Shown: one piece after another, positions 7,647 to 16,498 of the stretch
Layout: each line of letters starts with the position of its first letter
Position numbering within the stretch: the stretch's first letter is position 1
Source of the DNA: Verrucomicrobiota bacterium
Lineage (GTDB): Bacteria; Verrucomicrobiota; Verrucomicrobiia; Chthoniobacterales; UBA10450
NCBI GenBank assembly: GCA_003219195.1
Contig: QHPX01000067.1
Location: forward strand, 1-32,341
Length of the DNA: 32,341 nucleotides
Direction: 5' to 3'
Position numbers and translations under genes: made by a program
Notes under the pieces: model-generated
What the model saw: only the letters and a program-made list of their open reading frames with translations
Told to the model about the DNA's origin: nothing
Databases searched by the model: none

Positions 7647-8651
7647 ATGAGTTCCTTTTGGAAAGATAAATCCGTCCTAGTCACGGGTGGCGGTGGATTC
7701 ATCGGTTCGCACTTAGTGGAACGGCTACTTCAAGTGGGTGCCAAAGTGGCAGTGGTTGATGATCTCAAGCGAGGGAACTGTGAAAACCTGAAAGGGGTCA
7801 AGGACGACATCGAAATGATTGTCGCCGACCTTTTAGACCCAGCCAATTGTAAGACCGCATGCCGCGGTCGCGAGATCGTTATGCACTTAGCGGCCAAGAT
7901 CAGGGGAGTCGGTTATAATGTGCAGCATCATGCCGAGATGTTTTACTCGAACGCACTCATGAATCTGAATATAATGGAAGCGGCGAGACACGAATGTGAG
8001 CGCTTCCTTTGCGTCAGCACGGTTGGCATTTACGCTGGTGACTGCTGTGTGCCTACGCCAGAAAGCGATGGATTCAAAGCCGAGCCGGAGATGAGCGGTT
8101 ATGGCTACGGGTGGGCCAAGCGCCTGGCCGAAATTCAAGCGCGTTGCTATCAGCTGGAGTATGGAATGAAGGTAGCGATCACTCGCCCTTACAACGTCTA
8201 TGGACCAAGGGATCACTTCAACCCGGAGACTGCTGCAGTGGTGCCCTCAAAAATTCTCCAAGTCATGCAGGCTAAAGATAAAGTCGTGATTTGGGGCGAT
8301 GGGTTGCAGACTCGCTCCTTCACCTATGTCGATGACGAAGTAACGGGCATGATGTTAGCGGTAGAGAAGTATTTTTGCACGCAGCCACTCAATATTGCAA
8401 GTGAGGAGGAGATAACAATCAAGGACTTGGTGCAGTTGATCATTCAGCTGATGGGTAAAAAGCTTGATCTCGAGTTTGACTTGTCGAAACCGACGGGCGC
8501 TGTGAGACGCTGCGCAGACATCTCGAAAGCGAAAGCACTACTGGGTTACTCTCCTCGCACCAGCCTTCGTGAAGGGATTGCAAGAACCATCGCCTGGTAC
8601 CGCGAAACACATCCAAACACGCAATCCGTCAATGCATATTCCGGGGTTTGA
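7647..8651 (+). CDS. NAD-dependent nucleotide-sugar epimerase/dehydratase (extended SDR)
   Basis: 334 residues, a standard extended SDR. The Rossmann NAD motif GGGGFIGSHLVERLL is at about 15-29, Asp of the VVDDLKRG loop follows beta-2, STVGIYAG supplies the catalytic Ser/Thr, and YGWAK gives Tyr154 and Lys158. PYNVYGPRDHFNPE is the usual sugar-nucleotide loop, and WGDGLQTRSFTYVDD the C-terminal substrate loop. It resembles GDP-mannose 3,5-epimerase and UDP-sugar epimerases; the exact substrate is not readable. ATG 7647 is chosen over the TTG at 7620 because the conserved fold begins right after it. Its last 20 bases overlap the aminotransferase start, so the two are translationally coupled. 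Confidence 0.9.
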   Translation: MSSFWKDKSVLVTGGGGFIGSHLVERLLQVGAKVAVVDDLKRGNCENLKGVKDDIEMIVADLLDPANCKTACRGREIVMHLAAKIRGVGYNVQHHAEMFYSNALMNLNIMEAARHECERFLCVSTVGIYAGDCCVPTPESDGFKAEPEMSGYGYGWAKRLAEIQARCYQLEYGMKVAITRPYNVYGPRDHFNPETAAVVPSKILQVMQAKDKVVIWGDGLQTRSFTYVDDEVTGMMLAVEKYFCTQPLNIASEEEITIKDLVQLIIQLMGKKLDLEFDLSKPTGAVRRCADISKAKALLGYSPRTSLREGIARTIAWYRETHPNTQSVNAYSGV

Positions 8652-9783
8652 TCTCAAGTTTTTCGAAAGAGATATCGAGTGGCTGACGAAGCGTTTTGAA
8701 GATTTGCTGCGAACGGGCTTTATCAGCATGGGTGAGAATGTTGCCAACTTCGAACGTCAGTTCGCGACCTTCTGCGGGGTGAGGCACGCCGTTGGTGTGT
8801 CCAGCGGCACCTGCGCCCTTGAAACCGTACTACGAGCAATCGACGTGCGCGACGCGACAGTTCTTCTCCCGAGTCATACCTTTATGGCTACCGCCACGGC
8901 CTGTGTCCACGCGGGCGCGCGAGTAATTTTCGTCGATTGTCAGCCCGACAATTTCCAAATGGATCCGGATGACCTTGAAACAAGCATCCAACCGGACAGT
9001 AAGGTTGTCATCCTGGTCCATATGGCTGGCATTATCTCGCCGCACATCGATCGCATCCGTCAGATCTGCAAGAAATATGGGCTTATTCTACTGGAAGATT
9101 CGGCCCACGCGCACGGCGCCACCATCGACGGTCGAAAAGCCGGCTCAATCGGTCATGCCGGTTGCTTCTCTTTCTTCTCCACCAAGGTCATGACTACCGG
9201 CGAGGGAGGAATGGTGACTACTTCTGACTCTGCGCTTGACCAAGCGTGTCGCGCTTTTCGCGATCACGGGCGCTTTACGAGTGATCCGAATTGGCACGAA
9301 GAATTTGCGGGTAACGCGCGGCCTTCCGAAATTCATGCCCTACTTGGCCTCAGGCAGCTAGCTTTGATCGAAAGCATCCTCATCGAGCGACGGAACATTG
9401 CCCGTTGTTACGATGGCTTGCTTAGTGATGACAGGATTTTGTTTGTCACCAGGTTGAAGATCCCGTCCAACATTCAATCGGCTTACTACAAATATGTGGT
9501 CTATCTGGACGAGCGAATCGACCGGCTGGAGCTGCGGCGCCGTTTGAAAGCTGACTTTGGTGTTTCGCTTGCAGGGGAGCTATATGCGCGCCCGGTACAT
9601 TCTCAACCCGTCTTCGACAAGTATCCTGAAAAAGTAGTTCGCCAGAATGGCAAGCGATTTCCTGGAACCGACTTTGCTGTAAAAAGGCATATTTGTCTTC
9701 CTCTCTATCCGGGGCTGTCCGATGACAAAGTGCAGTACGTTGTGCAATCTCTCGCTCGGGCGGTTCGGGATTGCGTCTCATGA
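8632..9783 (+). CDS. DegT/DnrJ/EryC1-type sugar aminotransferase
   Basis: PLP enzyme that transaminates a keto-sugar nucleotide, or a dehydratase relative. 383 residues. The family motifs are ordered: GFISMGENVANFERQFA near the N terminus, SSGTCALE phosphate-binding, PSHTFMATATA, EDSAHAHGA (Asp contacting the PLP ring), then SFFSTKVMTTGEGGM with Lys185 as the Schiff-base lysine, which marks it as an aminotransferase rather than a Lys-less dehydratase. NARPSEIHALLGLRQL follows. ATG 8632 lies inside the end of the epimerase gene. The stop overlaps the next start (ATGA at 9780). With the epimerase it likely makes an amino sugar for the glycosyltransferase next in line. Confidence 0.92.
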   Translation: MHIPGFDLKFFERDIEWLTKRFEDLLRTGFISMGENVANFERQFATFCGVRHAVGVSSGTCALETVLRAIDVRDATVLLPSHTFMATATACVHAGARVIFVDCQPDNFQMDPDDLETSIQPDSKVVILVHMAGIISPHIDRIRQICKKYGLILLEDSAHAHGATIDGRKAGSIGHAGCFSFFSTKVMTTGEGGMVTTSDSALDQACRAFRDHGRFTSDPNWHEEFAGNARPSEIHALLGLRQLALIESILIERRNIARCYDGLLSDDRILFVTRLKIPSNIQSAYYKYVVYLDERIDRLELRRRLKADFGVSLAGELYARPVHSQPVFDKYPEKVVRQNGKRFPGTDFAVKRHICLPLYPGLSDDKVQYVVQSLARAVRDCVS

Positions 9784-11054
9784 GTGAGTTCGTTAGAGTG
9801 GCAATGGTGGCGCCTTGCGCTTTCCCGGCCAACCACGGTACGCCTGCGGCCATCAAGGAGCTATCCGAAGCATTGGCGAAGCGCGGCCATCGCATAGAAG
9901 TCGTTACCTACCCGGTTTTCGATGAAGGTATTCCTTTCGAAAAAGTCGCTGTCCATCGCGGGCCAACGATCGGCGCCCACCGACGACGGCTTGGCGTTGG
10001 TCCGTCCTGGCAGCGACTTGGCTACGACGCCGGCCTCGTTCCCACTCTGGTCCGGATAATTCACGCCACTGGCGCACAGCTTATTCATGCTCACAACTTC
10101 GAAGGCGCTCTTGCGGCGTATCCGGCACGGTTGGTGACGGGACGACCGTTGATATACAATGCGATCAACAGCATGGCCGATGAGCTACATACCTACAATC
10201 TTATCCGGCCAAAAGCGGTCGTAAACACTTTAGCCAAGGCGCTTGATCGATGGGTACCGCGGATGGCCGATCATGTCATTGCGGACACGCGGCAGCTTTA
10301 TGACTTTGTCCTGAGTCAAGGAGTCTCGGCAGAGCGTGTGAATGTGGTGCCGTCGGGGGTCAACGTTGCAATGTTTACCGGCTTGGATGGTCGCGAATGT
10401 CGTCGCCGACTCGGATTGGAAGGCAAGCGCGTCGTTATTTACACCGGCACATTTGATCTCTTTCAAGGCGTTAATCGATTGATTGCGGCTTTTTCTAAGG
10501 TTGCTTCGAATTGTCCTGAGAGCATTTTGCTGCTAGTGGGTGGAACCGTCGCTCGGCAGGACACTGAACTATGCCGTCAGACGGCAAAAGAGTTGGGAAT
10601 TGAGAGCCGGGTAGTTATTACCTCTTGCAGCCTGAGTCATGTCCCCAGCTATCTCGCGGCGGCTGACGTCGCGGTTGTTCCGCGGGTCAGCCCGACTGCA
10701 GGGGGCATACCCACAAAGCTTTTGAACTACATGGCGGCGGGAAAAGCGATTGTTTGTCATCGAAGTTCTGCCGCTTTTCTTGTGCATCGGCAGAGTGCAT
10801 GGTTCGCCGGTCCGGATCCCACAGAATTCGCCCAGGGAATGATTTGTCTCCTTAATGACGATGCTCTCGCCGCGTATATGGGCGCTAATGTTAGACGCCT
10901 GGCAGAAACGACATTCAGCTGGAGTGAAATCGCGCAGGAGGTGGAGACTGTTTATCGTCGCGTGTTAGGCCGAAGAGGGGTAGCCCGGCCAGAAGGCAGC
11001 GGCAACGCTTTCTCTTCGGCGGACGGACATGCGACCAACCAGGGACTATCGTGA
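9780..11054 (+). CDS. Glycosyltransferase family 4
   Basis: 424 residues, GT-B fold. The N-terminal domain begins RVAMVAPCAFPANHGTPA (acceptor side) and contains IHAHNFEGALAA. The C-terminal donor domain has VNVVPSGVNVAMF, VVIYTGTFDLFQGVNRLIAA, then ADVAVVPRVSPTAGGIPTKL and LLNYMAAGKAIVC. The usual EGFG glutamate motif is replaced by AGGIPTKLL, as in a subset of GT4 enzymes. It transfers an activated sugar to a lipid-linked or surface glycan; linkage unknown. Start ATG 9780 gives a 4-base overlap with the aminotransferase; the end overlaps the next gene's GTG by four bases. Confidence 0.92.
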   Translation: MSEFVRVAMVAPCAFPANHGTPAAIKELSEALAKRGHRIEVVTYPVFDEGIPFEKVAVHRGPTIGAHRRRLGVGPSWQRLGYDAGLVPTLVRIIHATGAQLIHAHNFEGALAAYPARLVTGRPLIYNAINSMADELHTYNLIRPKAVVNTLAKALDRWVPRMADHVIADTRQLYDFVLSQGVSAERVNVVPSGVNVAMFTGLDGRECRRRLGLEGKRVVIYTGTFDLFQGVNRLIAAFSKVASNCPESILLLVGGTVARQDTELCRQTAKELGIESRVVITSCSLSHVPSYLAAADVAVVPRVSPTAGGIPTKLLNYMAAGKAIVCHRSSAAFLVHRQSAWFAGPDPTEFAQGMICLLNDDALAAYMGANVRRLAETTFSWSEIAQEVETVYRRVLGRRGVARPEGSGNAFSSADGHATNQGLS

Positions 11055-12760
11055 AAGCTCCGAAAGTCATGATCGTAGGCTTTGACGCGGCAACCTGGGA
11101 TCTTGCCAAACCTTGGGTCGCAGAAGGCTTTATGCCCAATCTGGCTCGACTGATGGCTGAAGGCGCACGTGGGCAACTTGAATCGATCCTGCCTCCGATC
11201 ACGCCGCCGGCTTGGACCTCTTTTACGACCGGCAAGAATCCCGGAAAACATGGTGTTTTCCATTTCATGGAATCCACTCCTGACACCTATGCTTTGCGCT
11301 ATACTAATGCCAGCTCGCGCCGCACCCGGACAATATGGAAAATTCTCAATCAGGCCGGGATTGGAACAGGCACGGCCAATATCCCTTTCACTTATCCACC
11401 GGAGGTACTGAATGGTTACCAGATATCTGGAATGGATACTCCCTCTGAAAAGAGTGCGTTTATCCATCCGCCTGAGCTTCGAGAAGAGCTTGAAAGGGAA
11501 CTCGGACCGCTGAAGCTTGATATCCGGTTTCTCGGCTTTATGAATACCGACGAACGACGCGACCAGGTGCTCGATGAAATGCGGCAGATGGACGAGCAAT
11601 GGACGCATGTTGGACTTTACCTTCTCAAACATCGACCGCAGGATGTCACGATGCTTGTTTTCATGTCGATCGATACGGTGCAGCATTACTTTTGGCAGTT
11701 CATGGACAAGAGCCATTTTCTTCACGATCCCGCAGCGGAAGCCAAGTTTGGTGACGCTATCCGAAATGTTTATCAGCGGCTCGATGAAAGTCTCGGAAAG
11801 TTGCTCGAGTACACAAACGACGGGACCACGGTATTTGTTGTCTCCGACCACGGGGGGAGGCCCCGTTTCGGACCGTGTGGTTTATCTTAATCGTTACCTT
11901 GGGCAACTAGGCCTGCTTTGCTACCAGCAGGATACCAATAATCTTCTACGGAAGACTCTACGAACGGTTCTCCGTCGCGGCTACATGTTCCTGCGCAGTA
12001 ATCTCAGTTCCAGGCAAAAGGTCCGGCTGGCGGCGCTGCTGCCGCAGCTTCGACTGAAAACAGAATCTTTTTATACATCGTTCACCAGTATCGACTGGTC
12101 GCAAACGAAAGCTTATTGCAGCGAAGTATTGGCGTCGCCGCCGAGCATTTGGATTAATCTCAAGGGCCGCAAGCCGCATGGCATCGTCGATGACTCTGAA
12201 TATGAGAACCTACGTGACGAGATAATCACAAAGATCAGCGAATTGCGAGATCCCCGCACCGGCGAACCGGTAATTAAGCGGGTCTTACGGCGGGAGAAAA
12301 TCTTCCATGGCTCCTTTGCCGCAGAGGCTCCTGATCTAAATCTAGATTGGTGGGAAGCCAGTCATTTTATGACCGGCCCAGCTTTCCCGATGATCAGAAT
12401 GAACCACCGATAAAGATCATACCGAAACGCCCGACAAAAGGCTCGGAGTGGGGCGGAACACATCGGTTACATGGCATTCTGGTGGCTAAAGGGCCACACC
12501 TAAGACGCGGAGCCGAGATCTACGGTGCACGATTGATTGACATTGCTCCCACCTTGCTTTATTTGCTTGATCAACCGGTGCCGCGCGACATGGATGGCAG
12601 GGTGCTCATCGATTTATTTGAATCTGAGTTCATCGAGTCTCACGCGATCCGTTACGACAGCAACTTAGAGGATATTGCGGCACCGCGCAGTGGCGACTAT
12701 TCCAAGGAAGAAGCCGAGCAAGTGGAGGAGAGGCTTAAGGCTCTAGGCTACATCGAGTGA
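11051..12760 (+). pseudogene. AlkP-superfamily phosphohydrolase/phosphomutase, two compensating frameshifts
   Basis: A single gene of about 569 codons read in three pieces. The N-terminal piece (to about 11857) has the metal/nucleophile region: VMIVGFDAATWDL, then ITPPAWTSFTTGKNPGKHGV with the Thr nucleophile, and the metal motif VSDHGGG at the break. The frame then moves at the six-G run 11852-11857 (one extra G) into RVVYLNRYLGQLGLL, and returns at the four-T run 12365-12368 (one T short) into YDRPSFPDDQ. The C-terminal GTHRLHGILVAKGP and LIDIAPTLLYLLDQPVP are typical of this family. GTG 11051 overlaps the GT4 stop. Such proteins often sit in surface-glycan clusters; substrate unknown. It is a pseudogene, or intact with two sequencing errors. 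Confidence 0.85.
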
Positions 12761-13043
12761 CATGGGCGCACCCCGGGTAGCAGGTTGATGGTAAATGGCG
12801 GCGTGCGGTTAAGGATCACCGGCGGGCCGCGCTAACTCGCGAGGGAACGGCGAATTCCTAATCGCCTACTGTTCCTGACTGCAGAAGATAATACGAGCCA
12901 TCGACTACATGTCATTTCACCTAACAAACATGATCCCCGACGACAAACTCTTAAACACGTTTAAAACCTGCTGGTCGAGGAGTGGCCTATTCCAGCTTGA
13001 CATACTGCGTTGGCCCAGCAGAAAAGTCTTAAACAATCAAGTT
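12761..13043. other. Intergenic, nothing firm
   Basis: Lies between the phosphohydrolase gene and a decayed minus-strand gene. A 58-codon plus-strand frame (12909-13085) is open but overlaps the minus-strand gene's 3' end, and I do not recognise it. The last part is AT-rich relative to the window. Confidence 0.4.
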
Positions 13044-13507
13044 CTAGTCAACTGGCAATACCTTTATGTGAAAAGGTTTCGGTAAACTAAATTTAGTGTG
13101 GTGGGGGTTGTCGTGTGGATTATATGGAACAAACACAGCAACAAAATGTTTCGTTGTTTCTTCCAACAAGTGCCCGATAAAGACCCGGATGTCGTATTCT
13201 GCCAGATCCTATTCACTTGATGTCCTAAAAAGTTCTCGTAAAGACTTTTTGGAACATAATCGTTATTGTTTAAGTAACCTTCAACCATACTCCAAATGTC
13301 TTCCGCTGATTTCATAAAAGCCTCATTGAGGCGTCTATCACCGGGAAATTCACCTTCAGCTTCATGCTTGCCCTCGTAGAACCCGCTCGTTACTTCTGAC
13401 TCGTATACGTTTACCAAACCGTCGATCTTCACGCTCGCTAATCAATTTTAGATAGGATTCTTTTAGAACAGCATTAATTTCTTTTCCAATGCGGTAGGAT
13501 TAATCAT
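13044..13507 (-). pseudogene. AT-rich unrecognised gene with about three frameshifts
   Basis: Splicing frames on the minus strand rebuilds a protein of about 155 residues. It starts at ATG 13507 (MINPTALEK), shifts to EINAVLKESYLKLISERED, shifts near 13430 to DGLVNVYESEVTSGFYEG and SAEDIWSMVEGYLNNNDYV, then shifts near 13200 to AEYDIRVFIGHLLEE and FSLPKPFHIKVLPVD with a stop at 13046-13044. Each segment looks like soluble, charged protein, and the joins fall where one frame stops making sense. I do not recognise the family. Base composition is clearly more AT-rich than its neighbours, which suggests acquired DNA. Confidence 0.5.
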
Positions 13508-13564
13508 AATAGATTGTATCTCCAAGAAGCAACGATTGTGATCGGTCTGTGTCTCCTATCGGGT

Positions 13565-14160
13565 GATAACGAGTTTTGGTCGGCTTGGACGTTTTTGAGG
13601 ATTTGAGTGGCTCCATTAGGCCAACGAATGCTAAGAGGTGTTCACCCGGGTGGCGCTGCCGAGACCAAGTGCTGGATCAAAGTACTGTTTCCCTGGTACC
13701 CGGTGTTGAAAACCCAACGCTGAAGAGTCGCGGCGCCAACCTTCGCTGAAAGGCGCGCTCTTATGGCATCGCGGTTACTGACTGTCCCGATTAGCTTTAC
13801 CTCCAGCCAATGATTCGGATTACCTCGGTCGCGACCGTTATTCATGTGGAGGTGCGGCGAAGTTCCCCGACGACCGAGTTCTCCTGCGCCCTCTAGAAGG
13901 GTATCCATGAATCCGTCATTGTTGAAGTCGGTAAACGCTCCACCCGGCTCAAAACCGTAGTTCGGCGAGCTTGTCCCGCTAAGCAGGGACAAGTCAAGGA
14001 AGGTACCCATCTCGGTTGTTGAGTAGTAACACATTGTATTGGACCCCGCGCCCGGGTAGGGGCCTCCCAGCGACATAGAGGTCTTCCCAGCCATCATTGT
14101 TGAAGTCGTAAATGCGGTATTCCAAGTTACCATATTTAAGGGCAGGCTCCTTCGATGTCA
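13565..14160 (-). pseudogene. FG-GAP/ASPIC-UnbV repeat protein, C-terminal remnant
   Basis: The minus strand reads first YDFNNDGWEDLYVAGRP, then after a shift near 14060 another repeat FTDFNNDGFMDTLLEG, then the ASPIC/UnbV domain: NHWLEVKLIGTVSNRDAIRA, VFNTGYQGNSTLIQH, and after one more shift LGLGSATRVN and IRWPNGATQILKNVQADQ. Both FG-GAP calcium loops (DFNNDGxxD) and the UnbV domain are clear. At least two frameshifts and the missing N-terminal propeller make this a remnant of a large secreted protein. Confidence 0.7.
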
Positions 14161-14470
14161 TCCGTCTGCCAGGTGATCCAGATCAGTGATGAAGGAATTC
14201 ATCATCGCAACGACGTTTTGGCCAGACTCGTTAGGGTAGCCAAGTCCCAGCACGTGGCCAAACTCATGCAGAAATATTCGATGGACATCTTAAACCCGGG
14301 TAGCGAGGTTCTACCGGCTTGAGTGGTCCGCAATATGAGTTAAATGTGAAGGCGTTGTTTGCAATCACGTCCGCCTCGGTGCTCACTCGAGCGCCACTAC
14401 CGCTATAGAGCAAAAATTGTGATGGCGAGCGTGTCGCTCCCGAAGCTTTCGCCGAATGCTGAGTCAGCAA
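14161..14470 (-). pseudogene. Matrixin-like metalloprotease remnant
   Basis: Minus-strand pieces read TEADVIANNAFTFNSYCGPL, then in another frame FLHEFGHVLGLGYPNESGQ, the zinc motif HExxH with the third metal His replaced by Tyr, then VAMMNSFITDLDHLAD, a Met-turn followed by the usual domain end. This order matches the small M10-type proteases common in soil Verrucomicrobiota and Acidobacteriota (family recollection). The frame breaks between the two pieces and again at about 14160, and no start or signal peptide is visible. It runs straight into the FG-GAP remnant downstream, so a deletion may have fused two genes. Confidence 0.65.
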
Positions 14471-14482
14471 AGAAAACCGACC

Positions 14483-15527
14483 ATGGCGAACAGCGGGATT
14501 TTATTTCCAATCGCATGCCCTGAGAACCCTGATCAAGCTGCTGCAAAACTTTGCACACGAAAAGTCTTGCATGTTGACAACGCTTCCCTGCAATATCCCT
14601 GCGCCCCCATAAATCTTATGAAAGAACCTGTGGGAATCCTGGCTCGGCATCGAGCAAGTTCCCATCCGCAATGGCCAGGCCAGTGAGACTGCCTCTAACA
14701 TGGCAGTCGCAGCCGGCCGCGAAGCCTTACAGCGTGCCAAAGTCGATCCGATGCAGGTGGATGTCGTAGTCGAATATTCCATCATGCCGCAGGAATACCT
14801 GGTGCCGGTCTGGAACATGAGCAACAAGGTGCAGGCCGAAGTGGGCGCCACCAAGTCCTTTGTGGTCGGCTTTAGCGGCGGCGGGTCCAGCAACTTCATG
14901 GTCGCACTGAGTGCGACCGCTGCCATGTTGTCGGAAAACGATTCCATGAAGACCGCGCTGTTGGTCACCGGCGACGCGACCATCCCGGGTAACCGCGTCC
15001 TCAACCCTGCTGATCCCGTCACCGTCATGGGGGACGGAGCGAGCGCAGTTGTCCTACAACGCGGCGCTCCCGGGAGCGTAGTGATCGACACAGAGTTATG
15101 GTCGGACGGAAACAATCACGATATCTGTTACATTCCCGGCGGCTCGCTGATTCACCCCGACGACATCAATCTGTATCGGATGCAATTGGACAAGGTCCGC
15201 TACGATGCTTTCCCCAAAGGGGAAACGCTGCGTCGGATGACTGACAAGCTGCTGGAACGCGCTGGGATAAAGTTCTCTGATGTGGCCTGCGTCCTTTGCT
15301 CGAATATTTCGTCTCAAGACGAGGCCGCGATGCAGCAGGCTTTTGAAGGCAAGGTGTCCCCGGTATGCGCTTCCAACCGCGAGTCCCACGGGCACCTGCA
15401 AGGCACGGATTTTCCGCTCAACTATCTATCCCTGATCGAGAGCGGGAGCGTAAAGCAAGGAGACTATGTGCTTGGGGTGTCTCATGGCATGGGTGCTACA
15501 GCCGCAGTGAGCTTGCTCCGTTGTTAG
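14483..15527 (+). pseudogene. KAS III-like ketosynthase, active-site Cys replaced (subunit A), 5' frameshift
   Basis: Thiolase-fold condensing-enzyme homologue. From 14700 the frame is clean: ASETASNMAVAAGREAL just before it, GATKSFVVGFSGGGSSNF, MGDGASAVVLQRG, and a C terminus GHLQGTDFPLNYLSLIESG plus GDYVLGVSHGMGATAAVSLL. At the nucleophile position, aligned with the next gene's GGC, the residue is Ser (codon 14886-14888), and the catalytic His/Asn pair is not in place. N-terminal residues MANSGILFPIACPENPDQA lie in another frame from ATG 14483, and LWESWLGIEQVPIRNGQ resumes the main frame, so a frameshift falls at about 14620-14640. It may act as a non-catalytic partner of the following ketosynthase. 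A shorter product from ATG 14700 would lack part of the fold. Confidence 0.75.
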
Positions 15528-15551
15528 GCCGCCTGGAATCGAGACTGACTT

Positions 15552-16480
15552 ATGAATACGAACATCGGCATTTTCGAAGCCAACTACTATTTGCCCCCAA
15601 CTAAGAAAACCCTGTCGCAGATCTTCGAAGATGAAGAAAAGCCCACTGAAGCTTTCGCCGCCAATGTCGACTTTGAGAAAGACATCGGCATTGAGGCCCT
15701 TCACGTCGCAAAAAACGAGACGGCTGCCGACCTCTGCATCAACGCGGCCAAACTCACTATGGCCAAGTCGGGCATCGATCCCAAAGAGATTGACTTGATC
15801 ATCGACTTCACCAGCATTCCCGAAGATTACGTCGCGCCCACCTGGTCGGCTGCCGGACAAGTTCAGAAAGAGATTGGCGCTACGCGCGCCTTCGCCACCG
15901 CGATCAACACCGGCGGCTGTGCCAGCTACCAGACCACATTGAAAATCGCCTGCTCGTTGATGTCTGCCAACGACCGCTATAATACTGCACTGCTCATTGC
16001 CGGCGACAAGACCCCTGAGTTCAACCACAACTACTTTCCAATTACCGTGGTTTCAGACGGCGGCAGTGCGGTGATTCTGAAAAAGAATATGACCAAGCGC
16101 CGCATATTGGGTGTGGAGGTCGCCACTCTCGGGAAGCTCCACGACATGTGGTTCATTCCCGGCATTCACAACCGCGATCCCAAAGACATCGGCGGCAAGT
16201 TTCCACGTTGGCTCCACGTCTGCGGCGACATACAAAGGTTCAACAAAGAACTGATCCCGGTAAACCTGTTCATGTTCCGCAAGGTAATGCTCAGCGTGCT
16301 AAAGCAGGTCGGCAAAAAGATGCAGGACGTCTCCTTCTTCATTTATCCTACCTAGAAACCGATATGGTGGTCGGCTACGTCGATGCGATCGAAGCTGGGC
16401 GTATTAAGGATGGCGATCTTGTAATGCTCGCCACCAACGGCGCAGGTTTCTCCTGGGGAGCGTCCTTGATCCAATACTGA
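15552..16480 (+). pseudogene. KAS III-like ketosynthase with catalytic Cys (subunit B), internal deletion
   Basis: Second KAS III homologue, 24 bases after subunit A. Start MNTNIGIFEANYYLPP at ATG 15552. It keeps the nucleophile: GATRAFATAINTGGCASY, Cys123. SDGGSAVILKKN is the usual mid-protein loop. The frame breaks at about 16346-16352 after DVSFFIYP and resumes one frame over as YLETDMVVGYVDAIEAGRIK and GDLVMLATNGAGFSWGASLI. Compared with subunit A, about 28 residues are missing at the join, the part that should hold the catalytic His and Asn. So a deletion of about 85 bases, not just one base, inactivates it. The N-terminal two-thirds could still be made as a 267-residue protein. Confidence 0.78.
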
Positions 16481-16498
16481 CTACTGAGGGGTGAATCT

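Noticed and set aside
10952-11851. 299-codon minus-strand frame opposite the phosphohydrolase
   Set aside because: No domain or start signal; the plus strand holds family motifs in the same bases.
12909-13085. 58-codon plus-strand ORF
   Set aside because: No ribosome-binding site, no recognisable product, and it overlaps the 3' end of a better-supported minus-strand decayed gene.
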